Source of the DNA: Telopea speciosissima
Taxonomy: Eukaryota > Streptophyta > Magnoliopsida > Proteales > Proteaceae
DNA: 64,000 nucleotides
Reading direction: 5' to 3'
Assembly: GCF_018873765.1 (NCBI RefSeq)
Contig: NC_057925.1
Span: 50,356,010-50,420,009, forward strand
Shown piece after piece: positions 23,368 through 35,100 of this stretch. The translations under genes and the position numbers were made by a program. Every line of letters begins with the position of its first letter. Position 1 is the stretch's first letter. Under the pieces are notes generated by a model. That model had not been told where the DNA came from. It saw nothing but the letters and a program-made list of their open reading frames with translations, and made no database searches.

Positions 23368-24734
23368 GATTTTTATCTGCTCCATTACTGACACGCTCCA
23401 TTTTGCTCCATTTACCTTGTAGATGGTTGACACATGGCATATTTAAATTCAATTGTTAGATTTGAGTTATGAGTTTTACCCATCCAATCCTAACCTAACC
23501 TGAGTTAATTACCCAGTCTCTCTCCTCTCTCTCTGCAACCCATAATCTCTCCTCTCTTTATGCAACTCCACTTGCAACACTGCCCCCTTCTCTCCTCCCA
23601 CCTCCGCCCTTACCCATCTGAAACCCTCGGCGAAGAACAAAGAAGAAGAAAGTCAGCCAGTTGCTAGCCCCCATTTTACGCTTCGTCGTTTGACCAAAGG
23701 TCTCTACTTCTTCTTTTGCTTCATCGAATCGGGGTTCTAATGGCTGAAAACACTGAAGTGAAAAGTATGGCAGAAGCTGAGAAGAAGAAAGAGCTACATA
23801 CAACATCATGGCCTACTCATCTGATTTCATTTTATATCTAAGTGATGTGGTCACCAATTTTTATTCAATGTCTCCAGATAAATGTTCTAAAGGTTATAAA
23901 GAAGTGGGAAGTAGTTTGGAAAACAAGAAGAAAAGAGAAAGAAAACAAAGGAAAGTCTACAGGGAGAAGTCCCTTAGAACACGTAAAATAAATGGATTAA
24001 GAGGATCACAAGTTCATCTTTATTCATCAGTTGTCCACAAGTTGAACAGAACACAAGTTCATCTGTTCCAAACCCATCTTGTACTGCCAACACATCTCAA
24101 TAAAGGCAATCCAAGCCTGAGCTCCAAAACTTCAACCCCTGCTGAATAAATGGATTAAGAGGATCAAAGGAGATAAAAAAAAAAAAGAAAAAAAAAGGAG
24201 AGATTGGTCGCTGCCGCAGTTGATTGGGTCTTCTCCCTAGGGCAACTCAGATCCTAGGTCCCTAACCTCAACTATCTCCTCTATCATGGGATATTAATTT
24301 GAAACTAGACCTGACATTCCTTCTTCCGCCAGACCCAGGTTCATATCCATCAATCCCTCTTATTGCAGGTTTTCTCAATTTGATTTGTAGCACTGCTGGG
24401 AGGATTGGTAGTTGCGATTCACTGCCTGAAAACCCACATCGATTGAGTTCCTCAAGAGGGAGATCCCATCTTGAATCACATTCCTCGTCTCCGAGAGTTG
24501 CAGCAGAGAGAAAAAGAGAATAGGTTAGAGTTGGAGGAGGAGAGAGATGAGGGTTGGATTTGAAAACCGTTGTTAGGATTAGGATTGGTTTGAAAACCAT
24601 GGTTAGAATTGGGTTGGTTAGATTTTGAATGATCTTTATTTTTTACGATTGGATTTAAAGGTGTCATGTGTCGACCATCTAAGGGATAAATGAGGCAAAA
24701 TGGAGCATGTTAGTAATGGAGCAGATAAAAATCC
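23368..24734. mobile_element. Mutator-like element (non-autonomous) with 76-bp TIRs
   Basis: Terminal inverted repeats begin ggatttttatctgctccatt and extend about 76 bp (left 23368-23443, right 24658-24734) with roughly ten mismatches. The flanks are gaatttatg (23359-23367) and gaatctatg (24735-24743), a 9-bp target duplication with one change. Nine bp and long TIRs are the Mutator hallmark. The 1.2-kb interior has no transposase. It contains a gene-like start (ATG at 23740, AENTEVKSMAEAEKKKE) behind a pyrimidine-rich leader, which could be a captured host exon. A 22-bp direct repeat (aaatggattaagaggatca) lies at about 23990 and 24147. Confidence 0.75.
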
Positions 24735-24743
24735 GAATCTATG

Positions 24744-25309
24744 AGGCTTAATATATACTATTTGGTCACCTTAAAACATCTTTTAAATAACAACATACTA
24801 AAGCCCATATCATGTTTTATGTTTAAGCCAATGCGGGCTTAATTAAAGCACTTTTAAGTGTCACATGCATGATATAAATTCCAGTTTATATGGGTTATAA
24901 TTAAAACACTTTTAAACTAAGCCCATATAGTCAAAAAAAGTTCTAAAATAAATTATTTTTATTTTAAAAACCCAAACTCATATGGCTACAATATAACCCA
25001 CTCATATGACAACTTAAGCACATTCAGGCTCCCCATGTATTAGGCCCATGTGGGCTTAACAAAAACAAACACATAACTACAGGAGAGGGGCAAATGTGTT
25101 ATTTCTTGGTAGAGTTTCATAAGTCCTACCCTTCTCTTCTTCTTCTTCCTCCTCTTCCCCTAGTCGCCACCAAACCTGCTACTCATTTGCAATATTTTTT
25201 TATAAATGCAAGAGGATGGTCATGACTCGTAGCCGACAGTGAGAGTCACCAACCAACGACCTAGGCCCACCATCGCATAGCAAAAAGATTCGGCAATCGC
25301 AGGCTCTGG
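24744..25309. other. A/T-rich spacer
   Basis: Repeated 'agcccatat' and 'cacttttaa' words and pyrimidine tracts, with no ORF of note. It is possibly degraded LTR sequence but cannot be assigned. Confidence 0.4.
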
Positions 25310-27363
25310 CCTGGTCCCAAAGCCAGCAACCACCAACGTTGGGAAGGGCGTGGGGCATGAGGTAAGGAAGGGGTAAGAGGTGTTGAGGAATCGCAGGTGT
25401 TTGGGGCTACCAAACTTTACCATGCAGGCTCCCCTTAAGAGGTGCCTTGTGAGACAGCTAAGTGGGGTGGTCATGATGTAAGGAACAATGTGGATTTTCA
25501 TTTTTATTTAAACTAAAGTTGCATGTCAAACCTACAACATTACCTTTTTCTCGCTAAAAACAAAAATGATATTGTTCCTTACATCTGATTGTGTTTTTCA
25601 CATCTTTTGTTTTTAATTAAAAGCAAAGGGAAAAGGTGGGCATATTGTCGGGATTGCCGCCTTATGTTTATCTCTCTTCTACCCCCCATGGAATTGACCA
25701 CCTTGTCTCTCCCATCCCAACCCGCCCACTTACCTAAAGCGAGCGCTGGACCCAACCTCTGTCAAAAAGTAAAACAACTACATTATTTACTATTAGTTTA
25801 TGTGACCCCAACCCCATGCTAAACTTTCCTATTTTAATATGCATAGGAGCCTCTAACCCAAGTCCAAATTCTTATGGTTGAACCCTATGCATTTTGTTAG
25901 ATGGACATTTTGTTTTGGTAGCTACATAAATTTTAATTGCAATGGATAGTTTGGAGGTCGTATTTTTTTGGTCTTTTGCAAGGGCTAAAACATGCAAAAA
26001 GTCTTTATCTCAACATCAAAGAAGTTAAGTGTAACAACAAAGATATATGCTCTCTTAAAAGTTCCAGTCGATACCACTTGGCCCTGGAACGTTTTACCTT
26101 TGCTTCTCCAACTATCTGATGTTACCATGAACTTAAATAATTTTATTTTATTTTATTTTTTGTCTTTTTTTGTTTTTAACAAATTAACACTGCCTCATTG
26201 ACCAGGAAATTTGTTTCTCATGCAATATTGAGAAAGCATAATTTTGTATATTTTGAAACACATGTATCTTTTGACTCCTTAATTTAATATATAAATTCAT
26301 TAAAAAAAATTACATTATTTCGTGAATTGTAAAATGTTACTTTTTCTCTCTTTTTTTTAATAAAACAAAACATTATCACAACTCGATGAACATTGATGTT
26401 ACTTTTTTGCCTTATATTTAAAAAAAATAATAAAAAATGAAATACTAGGATCAAACTATGCAATAAATAATCAAATAAACATGAAAGTCCCCCACCGGTA
26501 GGGGAGGCTCTGATAACTATTGTTGGGTGACAGAAGATCCCACCAGTGAGGATGACCATTCGAAAATTTGTAATCATACACAAAAGAGAAATTAAAGTTA
26601 CTTATAGCCTCACAAGTGCAAGGCCTCCACAGAATTTTATCCCTTCCACAATCGGTTCTTTCCACTACTGTAGCTTTTCATTCCGTCAATATTGGCCACC
26701 AACGTCAGGAGGGGCGCGTGGCATGGGAAAGGAAAGGGAGGCAAGGGGTGCTGAGGAATCGCAAGTGCTTGGGGCGGCCGAGCCTTATGATGCGAGTTCC
26801 CTTACGGGGTACCTTTTGAGGCAGCTAGGTGGGGTGACCATGATGTAAGGAACAATGTGTGTTTTTCCTTTTTTTTAAACTAAAGCTGCAGGTCAAACCT
26901 GCAACATTACTTTTTTCTGATTAAAAACAAAAATGATACTAATCTTGTAAGAAATAGTGTGTTTTCAATTTTTTTTTCAATTAAAAGCAAAGGAAAAAGG
27001 GTGGGCATGGTGCCCGGGTCCTCGCCTTGTGTTCATCTCTCTCCCACCCCCATGGAAAGGACCACCTTGCCTCTCCCATCCCACCCTGCCCATTGGTCAA
27101 GGCTGCCCATTTACCTGAAGCGAGCGGCATGCCCAACCTTTGCCTAAAAGCAAAACAACTATATTTTTTTGTGAATTGTAAAAGGTTACTTTTTCTTTCT
27201 TTTTTAATAAAACAAATCATTATCACAATTCGGTGAACACTGATGTTATATTTATGCATTACATATATATTTTTTTAAATAAAATACTAGGATCAAACTA
27301 TGTAATAAATAATCAAATAAACGTGAAAGCCCCCCACCGATAGGAGAGGTTCTGATACCAATT
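25310..27363 (-). mobile_element. LTR-retroelement fossil, duplicated internal and LTR-end segments
   Basis: Two related blocks lie in tandem: 25310-26690 and 26697-27530 share aggaatcgcaggtg, catgatgtaaggaacaatgt, aattaaaagcaaagg and later words in the same order. Each block ends in a reverse-complement primer-binding-site-like string (ctctgataact / ttctgataccaat) directly followed by an LTR edge TGTTGGG (26523 and 27364). The element therefore reads on the minus strand. No gag or pol protein was recognised. Broken fossil. Confidence 0.55.
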
Positions 27364-28041
27364 GTTGGGCGACGGATCATCCCACTGGTGGGGATGGTCG
27401 TTCAAAAAATTTTAATCATACACGAAAGAGAAATTGAGGTTACCTGTAGCCTCTTAAGTGCAAAGCCTCCACATAGTTTTAGCCCTTCCACGACCGGTTC
27501 TTCCCACTATTGTAGCATTTCATTTCCGTCAACGTTAGCTCCCTCCAAGAACCCTAGGGTTTCACATACCCCTATATTCAATTTCATATACACACACTAG
27601 GGGGAGGAAGAGAGGAGCTCGATATTTGGAGAGATGAGAGAGATTGAAATTCAAATGGAATCAATTCTCTAAGGAGAGAGATTTAGTATATCATATAGAA
27701 GCCAATCACCAATATCTCCTAAATTATTTTTTTATGGATCAAATTCAACTATAGTATGATTTAGTTATATTTTGAATTGTTTGAATTCACAATTCAAAAG
27801 TATAGAGAAAAGATTCCATGCTACCTCATCTTCCAAATGTTGATATGAGATTTAATTTCTCATCAAAATTATCATCTATTGGATATAATCCAAAAGGCTA
27901 TGACCAATAATAAACATGCTACATAAATGGATTGAACCAATAGGAAAGGGGTAGGATCCTATTGGGATTACACCCAACTTGCCACATGTCAGGTTAATGC
28001 AGCATTCTACAGTGTGATATTTATCAACATGTACACAACCA

Positions 28042-28815
28042 CCCAGAGTGCTTGATAAGAATGTTTTGAAAATTAAACCTGTAACCACCAAGTCGACAAG
28101 TACTTTAGTGGTTACAAGTAACAGCAAACAATTGAATCAGGGTCCAACTAATGGTTCGGTTTTGGTGGTTGGTTCATCGGTTTCTCCAGCACCAAGTGAT
28201 GGGTCTGCCTCTGTTAAACGAGTGATCCCTCCTACTCACGTTGAACCTGTGCTGGACACTTTGCCTCTACATACAGATGGAAGGGAAGGGGATACTGCTG
28301 AAAGGAAAGGGGCTTCGCAACAGCCGAAACCTGCAGTTCAGAGAGGTGAGATGTTGATGGATGCTCCACTCTGTTCAAATCGGTTTGCGGCTTTGGCTCC
28401 AGCGGAGATAGCTTAGTGTGTTGTTGGTGGAGAGGCTGCAGTTCCCCCTGTTAGAGTACGCGATAGAAGTCCGAGTCGGAGCGGCTCGTTGCGACGCTCT
28501 TCCTAGCCTAAATCCTCATGATTAGGTTCGGTGCATGGAATATCAGGGGGATGAATGCCCCTGGTAAGAGGCGGGCAATATTGGATTGGGCTTCTAGCAA
28601 TCATTTAGTTTTTTTTTGGTATTTTGGAGATTTGTGTACGTTCTTGGCTAGGTTTTTGCACTCCACACAGGAGATATCTCTTTGTATTGACTCTCTTCCC
28701 ACAACCCTTTCTCTACTACTGCAGAATGCTGCTAGGGGGAAGAAATATCTAAGAATATAATTCTCTACTGGTAATTTATAATATATAAGCTCCATTTTAA
28801 CCAAAAAAAAAAAAA
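28042..28815 (+). mobile_element. 5'-truncated, ORF2-less L1 LINE with 14-bp target duplication
   Basis: A 774-bp plus-strand L1 flanked by catgtacacaacca at 28028-28041 and 28816-28829, without mismatch, and ending in a poly-A run (28803-28815). It carries the C-terminal third of ORF1 (28048-28416, ending LCSNRFAALAPAEIA), a short gap, then an 80-codon frame. That frame joins the ORF2 start to the RNase H tail. Its 3' end (ataagctccattttaacc) matches the L1 at 20431. It sits inside the LTR fossil, so it is younger. Confidence 0.85.
28518..28760 (+). CDS. Open 80-codon remnant of L1 ORF2 (start fused to tail)
   Basis: The N-terminal part IRFGAWNIRGMNAPGKRRAI is the canonical beginning of plant L1 ORF2, the first strand of the endonuclease domain. 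After VFFW it changes directly to LARFLHSTQEISLCIDSLP...GKKYLRI, the end of ORF2. The frame has no stop. Catalytic residues of the endonuclease and reverse transcriptase are absent, so no enzymatic activity is expected. It may simply be a relic. Confidence 0.7.
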   Translation: MIRFGAWNIRGMNAPGKRRAILDWASSNHLVFFWYFGDLCTFLARFLHSTQEISLCIDSLPTTLSLLLQNAARGKKYLRI

Positions 28816-29566
28816 CATGTACACAACCAAGCAGGTGTAACAAAAATTTCTCAATTTAACCATAAGGAATGTGTGTATTCTCATAACCCCAATGTATAGA
28901 AAATTCTTTTCTAGAAATTCTATAATTTCAATTGGTTAGTAAAATCATTTCAAAAAATGTTTGTGAAAATAAATATTAATTTTGAAAACTTTGCAAATAA
29001 TTTACCAAAATGCAACGGGATCCAAAATTAAGTCCAATTAATTACAAATATTTTCTCTCATTAATATTCCTTCAATTAGGGTAGTGGATTCAATGTTGAC
29101 AGTTTCTTTAGAATGCGGCCAAACACTACGAATCTAGTACATCAATATATAGTCAAGGAGACGTCAATTGTTGGTGTGCCAAAACTCACAATGTGTGACC
29201 GCATCGATAAAGACCCTTCAAAACAAAGGAACCAATTATACACTACTGACGAAAATTTCATTTTAATTCAACTATCAGTAACACACATGTAAAATTTTCA
29301 TATGATTTGATTTTTTTTTTTTTTGGTAAAACGTATGATTCGATTCAATATACAAACCATATGTACATTCGCACTTATGTCTTGGAATCTCTATTTCTAG
29401 GTACACATAATACAACGACTATATGCATGAAATGTCCAACCCTGTTCTTAATCATGAACAATTTTAGGTTAAAATCTAAGGACTACCACGCTTGACCGTA
29501 ATTAAATCATGCAAATTTATTTAGATATTCTATATAAATATGAATTTGATAGATGTATTTTCAACA

Positions 29567-30126
29567 ATTATATACTTTGAAAAAAAAAAAGACATAGTTG
29601 AATACTTGAATTTGAATTTAGAATTACTTTCTCAAGGAACTTTCATGAACCTATAGCTGAGTTTGCAAGGACCATGCCTCACCAGTAAGAAGTCATTAGT
29701 TACACTTTTCTTGGGTTTTACATACCTATAGATTAAAAAAAATGTTAGCGCCATTTAATTTGGGTTATGGGTGTAAAATCCTCTTGTCCCATGGATCCAT
29801 CCAAGTTTTTGTTTTGTCAAAAAAAAAAAAAAAAAAACAAAATGGGCATGCACAAGACCCACAGCCCCAAACAAAGAAGATCAGAGCTATTGGGCTTCTC
29901 TGTAGCGCAGCGCGACACAGTGTGTAATGCACCATCCGATGATCCTATGTGCTTAGACACGTAGACCAACACCCAGCCACGCCACAGAGGATCCGAATCT
30001 GCCGTCAGTCTGTTTTCAAATGTAATTTGGATCAAGGATCAAGGGGTTTGGGGTCATTACATTTCACCAGCTTTATCGATCCTTCTCATGCCCAACTACA
30101 TCAATTTCGATGGACTGGCAACACAT
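29567..30126. other. Upstream spacer of the DUF716 gene
   Basis: It contains an A-run at 29820-29837 and no gene. A TATA-like attataatt lies near 30126, about 245 bp before the ATG at 30373, and could serve the following gene. Confidence 0.4.
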
Positions 30127-30372
30127 TATAATTCCACCCCCTCCCCAGTCCCCACCCAAAAACAATATTTTTCTTCTCCTCCTCCGTCAAACTGGTTCAT
30201 TCTCATATGAATTGAACTAAGAAACACATCTCTGCAGGATTTTATTTCCACCAAATTGTGAAGGATAACACTCAAAGAACTATTCTCTGCTATGGATTTG
30301 GATTTCTGTTAAGAGGACTAGACGACAAGTATTCAGTGTTGTCTCTTCCACAAGGGAGTGAAGAGAATTAAA

Positions 30373-31239
30373 ATGGGATCATTAGCAACTAATTTCTTTG
30401 CATTTTTCTTCTTATTCCCAATTGGAATTCGTCGACTCCTCTGCGCATTCTCTCTCTACCTGAAGAACCCATGCGTCTACAGATCAAAGACATGGTATAT
30501 GTCAGAACCCAGATGGAAAAATATTGATTTATACGTCCTTCTTATTGCCCTTCCCATTGCCTCATTCTCCGAGATTTTCTTCTTCTTGACGTTCTCTGGT
30601 CATTCGACGTATCGATTCGCTTTCATTCAGCAAGCAGCAGTTGTTAGTCTCTTCTGGGTCCTCGTCGTTTTGGTGATTCTCCGAGAAAACATCGACCCTT
30701 TTCTTATGCACGAAGGTCTTGTCTATGTTTTCGCTGGCATTGCATTTCTCATAGAGTATTCGCTGATGGGAAAGGGAATTACAGGGCTTGCTGGTCGTGT
30801 TTATGAATTGTTAGGTGCGCTCACGCTCTTATGTGCTGCTGCTTGCTTTTACCTTTCCTTCCGGCCTACAGCGTTTTTCGCAGAGGTGGGTCTATCTTCA
30901 GGTATTATTTTCAAGGGGACTTGGGTTTTGCAGGCTGGGTTGTCCTTGTACTCTGACACCTTCTCATTGAAGGGTTGTCGTAAGATCCCATTTTCTCCTG
31001 CTCAACTGACCACTGATGTTCAATGCGATCTGGAAGATGATAGGTTGAGAGGTGTGGCTCTGATGAATCTACTGTTTGTGTTACATTTGATTGGTATCTT
31101 GACCATGAGTTTCAGCTTGTTTGGGGCTCTATCTTGGAATCGCAACTTGAGATGTGGGGAGGGGGCTGGTCCGTCACTGGCAGATGTCGAATCAGAAAGT
31201 ATGTTGATGCGCCCACTTCCTGAATTTGAGTTGGAGTAG
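30373..31239 (+). CDS. DUF716/TMEM45-like multi-pass membrane protein
   Basis: A single-exon gene. The in-frame ATG at 30373 is preferred over the one at 30358 because family members start with MGS followed directly by the first hydrophobic helix; this gives 288 residues. Several strong membrane segments are visible, including FFAFFFLFPIGI, LYVLLIALPIASF, AVVSLFWVLVVLVIL, LVYVFAGIAFLIEY, LLGALTLLCAAACFYL and LLFVLHLIGILTMSFSLFG. The HEGLVYVFAGIAFLIEY block and the W.LQ.G motif (GTWVLQAGLSLY) are typical of DUF716. The C-terminal tail is acidic. Molecular function is not established; some plant members have been described as virus-response related. Localisation to the endomembrane system is an inference. 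Confidence 0.82.
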   Translation: MGSLATNFFAFFFLFPIGIRRLLCAFSLYLKNPCVYRSKTWYMSEPRWKNIDLYVLLIALPIASFSEIFFFLTFSGHSTYRFAFIQQAAVVSLFWVLVVLVILRENIDPFLMHEGLVYVFAGIAFLIEYSLMGKGITGLAGRVYELLGALTLLCAAACFYLSFRPTAFFAEVGLSSGIIFKGTWVLQAGLSLYSDTFSLKGCRKIPFSPAQLTTDVQCDLEDDRLRGVALMNLLFVLHLIGILTMSFSLFGALSWNRNLRCGEGAGPSLADVESESMLMRPLPEFELE

Positions 31240-31907
31240 ACTTGTCGGGTCTTTGTTATTTTGTATTCAGATTACAGAAAAGTAAGTTTTGAATGGAATT
31301 TATCAGTTTTAGTGAATTTCTTCATTTCTACTGGTTTCTAGTTTCATGTTCTGTTCCATTTCTTGCTGTTTTACACGCACAATTTGATTTCCGTAGCACA
31401 TAATCTAATCAAAATCCAGTTGTATATTCTTCCTGTTCACTTTCCCCAATTATGGAATTAGATCGTCACTTAAATGAAATATCTTGTCGAGCCTATTCAA
31501 GTGCAGGAGCTTTAGTGAAAGGGTGAGATATTACAAACAAGCAGCAAAATCCATTATTGGACAGCCAACTTTTGCATTGAGAGTCTTTGGTGGTTAAAAT
31601 TTGTTTCTGTTTGCTGGTTAACACTCTTCCTAGTCCTGAAAAAGGCCTAACTACTTTGTGTAGACTAGCTTCACTGGTTCCATTACCATCTAAAAGGTTG
31701 CTTTCAGAGACAGGTTTACCTGAGCTCTATTGTATGATTGTATCTATGGCACAAGATGGATGATCATGATGTCTGGTTTGTAATGGTTCAAAAGCATTCT
31801 TTTTACTACAATGGGTTTCTGCAAGCTGTAGTATGACCACATCCTCCAGCATTGACGGGGATGTGCATCTTTCCCGAGACTTGATAATTAGCATGGCATG
31901 TGGGCTT

Positions 31908-31944
<37 letters not shown>

Positions 31945-32149
31945 GATTTCAAACCTGAACATCATCAGATGAATGAGATGATTCGTAACATAACTCAGCT
32001 AGGCATAAGTCTATCATCTGAAATCAATACTGGTTTATATGTGGTTGCTTCAATACTGTTACAGTCAACAAATTGGTAGCATACATTCAATATGTTACAG
32101 ATCATGAAGTTAGGACTGCAAGGAAACATAATTTGGGGCATTATTAGAA
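31240..32149. other. Convergent intergenic region DUF716 / ARPC2B
   Basis: It holds the 3' UTRs of two convergent genes and a T-run of about 33 bases (31911-31943), probably the A-tail of an eroded minus-strand retroposon. No ORF of note. Confidence 0.55.
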
Positions 32150-35100
32150 TTAGTCTAATTTGCTATATCTCCTCAAGGAATAAAATTTTGGAATTTTTAA
32201 CAATCGTCGACGGAATCGAGTGAATGCATGAATTTTAATTGGGGAATGGATTCTCTTGATCTTCTTGCCAAAACTGTAACACTTCCCTTTAAAGATTTTT
32301 GATTTTGAGAAGGTTAGCACTTTCCTCATGTACTTACACCCTGCATCAAACCACATGGTTTTCATTAGTAAAAAATGTATTAAAATCAACTGCCTTAACA
32401 AACTTACTGTCACTGTTTGATGGTTGGAAGTTCTATTAAGCTTACCCATTCTAGACCTTTGGTCTGGAAAGAGAGAAGACCATGTTACCTGATCCTTCTC
32501 CTAAGTAAAAGCTTAAAAGCTGGAGCCATTGTGTATGACTGTACTCTGTTGGTAATATTACCAGCTCTGTTCAATTTACTGACATATTGCAACTTTGCAA
32601 GGGCATTACTGGCATTTCAAGTATCTGACATTTAGTTTACATTGAAAATATACCTTTCCAATACAACATAGCATACATTTTGTGGTATCTGGGAACGGAC
32701 CGTGTTATGGTCTTGTGATATTTTAGATATATTTTATGTGTTTGTATATATTCACCTTGGACTTCCTTATTCTGTACATCTTCTCTTATCCCTGATTCCT
32801 GCAGGACCTGCAAGTTGGGCAGAGAGAGAGAGGGTGAAAATTTAGTAAGACAAATATGGGCAGAGAGGGAGGCATTTTAGTTTTAGATCCATCACATGCG
32901 CCAGATTTTCCAAACGCTTCCTCATCCTTCTTTGTATAAAGCCTCGGGTACACTGTAGAATCTAGTATTGTTAGCCAGATATGTAGGAAGCAGTGGTAAT
33001 TTACAGAATCATCAAACAACCCAAGAAAAAGGAAAAATGGAAGTTCTACCTTTACATGATACTTCACATAAGCATAGAAGTTCAATAGACTCCATGCAGT
33101 CCTGTCAAGCTTTTCTCCTTCAACATGACGTGAAAAAATATCTGTAAACATGTGATGCGGGAATGTATTAGAGTAAGTCTATCCGGCAGTTTACCAATCC
33201 AAAATAATATTAATATATAAAAATACTATTTCCATATATGAAGAAAAATCAATTTCTAAATGTTTAGTGCCCATCACTTGTTTTCCACGTACTTGTGAAT
33301 TTATGTTCTATTGCATGATGTTACTACATTTGTACATTTGTAAGATCCCTTTCATTTTATAACTAAAAGACTCCTGATATTACAAAATATGATTGGGGAC
33401 CACTGCCATTAAGGGACTTGTTCTGTAGCCAAATTATCATCTGTTCTTTATCCCCTCATACACCAGAAGGTTGAACTGGTTTCTGTCAAGAACTAGGATT
33501 TGGAAATGCTTACCAAAGGAGACAAATCCTCCATTTGTGCTCAGATCTTCGAAAGTCTCTCCTCTTAACTCTGGAGGAGGAATGGGCGACCAGGCGCAAG
33601 GAGGTGCTTTAGCCCATTCTGCTGAAGATCCCACATCCATGAGTTCCTGTTTTTATTTCATGTAGGTTGATGAGGAGGATATACTTGAATGTTATCATTA
33701 TTAACAAAAGATATAACACACTTATAATTTATATTAGCCAACAACCTGGAAGAAGGTTGTCGCAATAATCACATCTGTGTTGTCTCTGAAGCGCATAGGA
33801 AATACTGCAGTGATCTTCTTTGGCTGCGAAACATATTGAAGGACTTTCGTAGTCAATGTGAAGTTGCATAAGCAAACATCTAGTGTTACTGTATATGTCA
33901 GAATCAGAATTTAACAGAACTCTACTGCTTTATGTTAACAGTATAGTGATTCTATGGCAAAAACTTCAACTTTAGTAATAAAAGTAATCGACACTCAAGT
34001 TCTGGGACTGACCATGGTATAACTCAATTTAGATGCACTTTACAAAACTTTATTTCTCAACTAGGAAAAAAAGCCATACATAGGTGGGCATGGGTACAAG
34101 CTGTTTCTTAAAATTGCAGACACTACCTATCAGGTTACTGTTATATTTCCTGAATATTTGTTTTTTCTCCTGGTTATAAATAAGTATGATTCCTTGTATA
34201 TTCAGTACGAAAGAAATTGGATATATGAAAGACAAAGAAATTACCATTCTGATAATAAAGAAAGGCTCTCTTGGATGATAAATAAGTTTGACGGGCTTGT
34301 ACATCACTAGAGAGATATCCTGGGAACCAAGATTCCACAACATTTCTTTCAGCTGTGAGCTCAATATTACTGCTTGCACCGCGGAAATGTCTGTGATCAC
34401 CTTCACACTTTCTGAGGGGAAAACAAGTAAAAAAATAAATGCATGTCCTTATTAAGGTATAAATTGATAGATAATGTCATCATGTAATGAGCTATTTATC
34501 TTCATTAATTCCAAGACACAGCCTTCTGGAGACAGGTATGTAAATTAATAGAATCTTTATGAATAAAATTGTTGCTGTTACTGCTCCACCATTAAGAGAA
34601 AAGAAAAAGCAAGAAAGAAGTAAATAAGGAAATGGAAAGGAATTAGCATATCTTGTCTGGTGCACCATAATAGGGGATATTTCAAGACCATAGCGATCAT
34701 AGAAGTGGTAAGCAGCTTGCATTGTTATGAGGCATGGTTGTTATAGTGCCAAGGTTAGCCAAGCCACCATGATGTAATGGGTTTCTAGTCACCTAGGATT
34801 ATTTGGTTTCAGAAATTAAAGGAATTTCCAGAACCAGAAAGAACTATGAACCAGAATTAAGAGAATCAAATATCAGAACATTGGTGGGTCAGATTTGGCA
34901 GGTTGAGTGCTCAGTTTACTTAGGAGAGCAGAATGGTAAAATATCAAGGTAATCCAGTGGTCTAATTCCAAGATATTGTGGAATCCTATTTGAGATAGGT
35001 TAGCTCAAGAATTAGAATTCGATGGTTTAGTTTAGAAGATTCAGAATAGCAATCAACGAGAATAGAATAATGGATAAACAGCAACAAAGACTCAGCAGAA

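Larger units (their letters stand above)
27364..29566 (-). mobile_element. Ty1/copia-like LTR fossil interrupted by an L1
   Basis: On the minus strand the LTR starts TGTTGAAAATACATC at 29566 and ends ..CCAACA at 27364, next to a primer-binding-site-like string. That gives about 1.4 kb once the inserted L1 is subtracted. Its first 260 bp resemble the plus-strand LTR at 20030. It is a broken fossil, clearly older than the L1 at 28042. Confidence 0.6.

Noticed and set aside
23808-24149. 113-residue open frame with a lysine/arginine-rich region
   Set aside because: It lies inside the Mutator-like element, overlaps a 22-bp direct repeat and has no recognisable domain or splice context.
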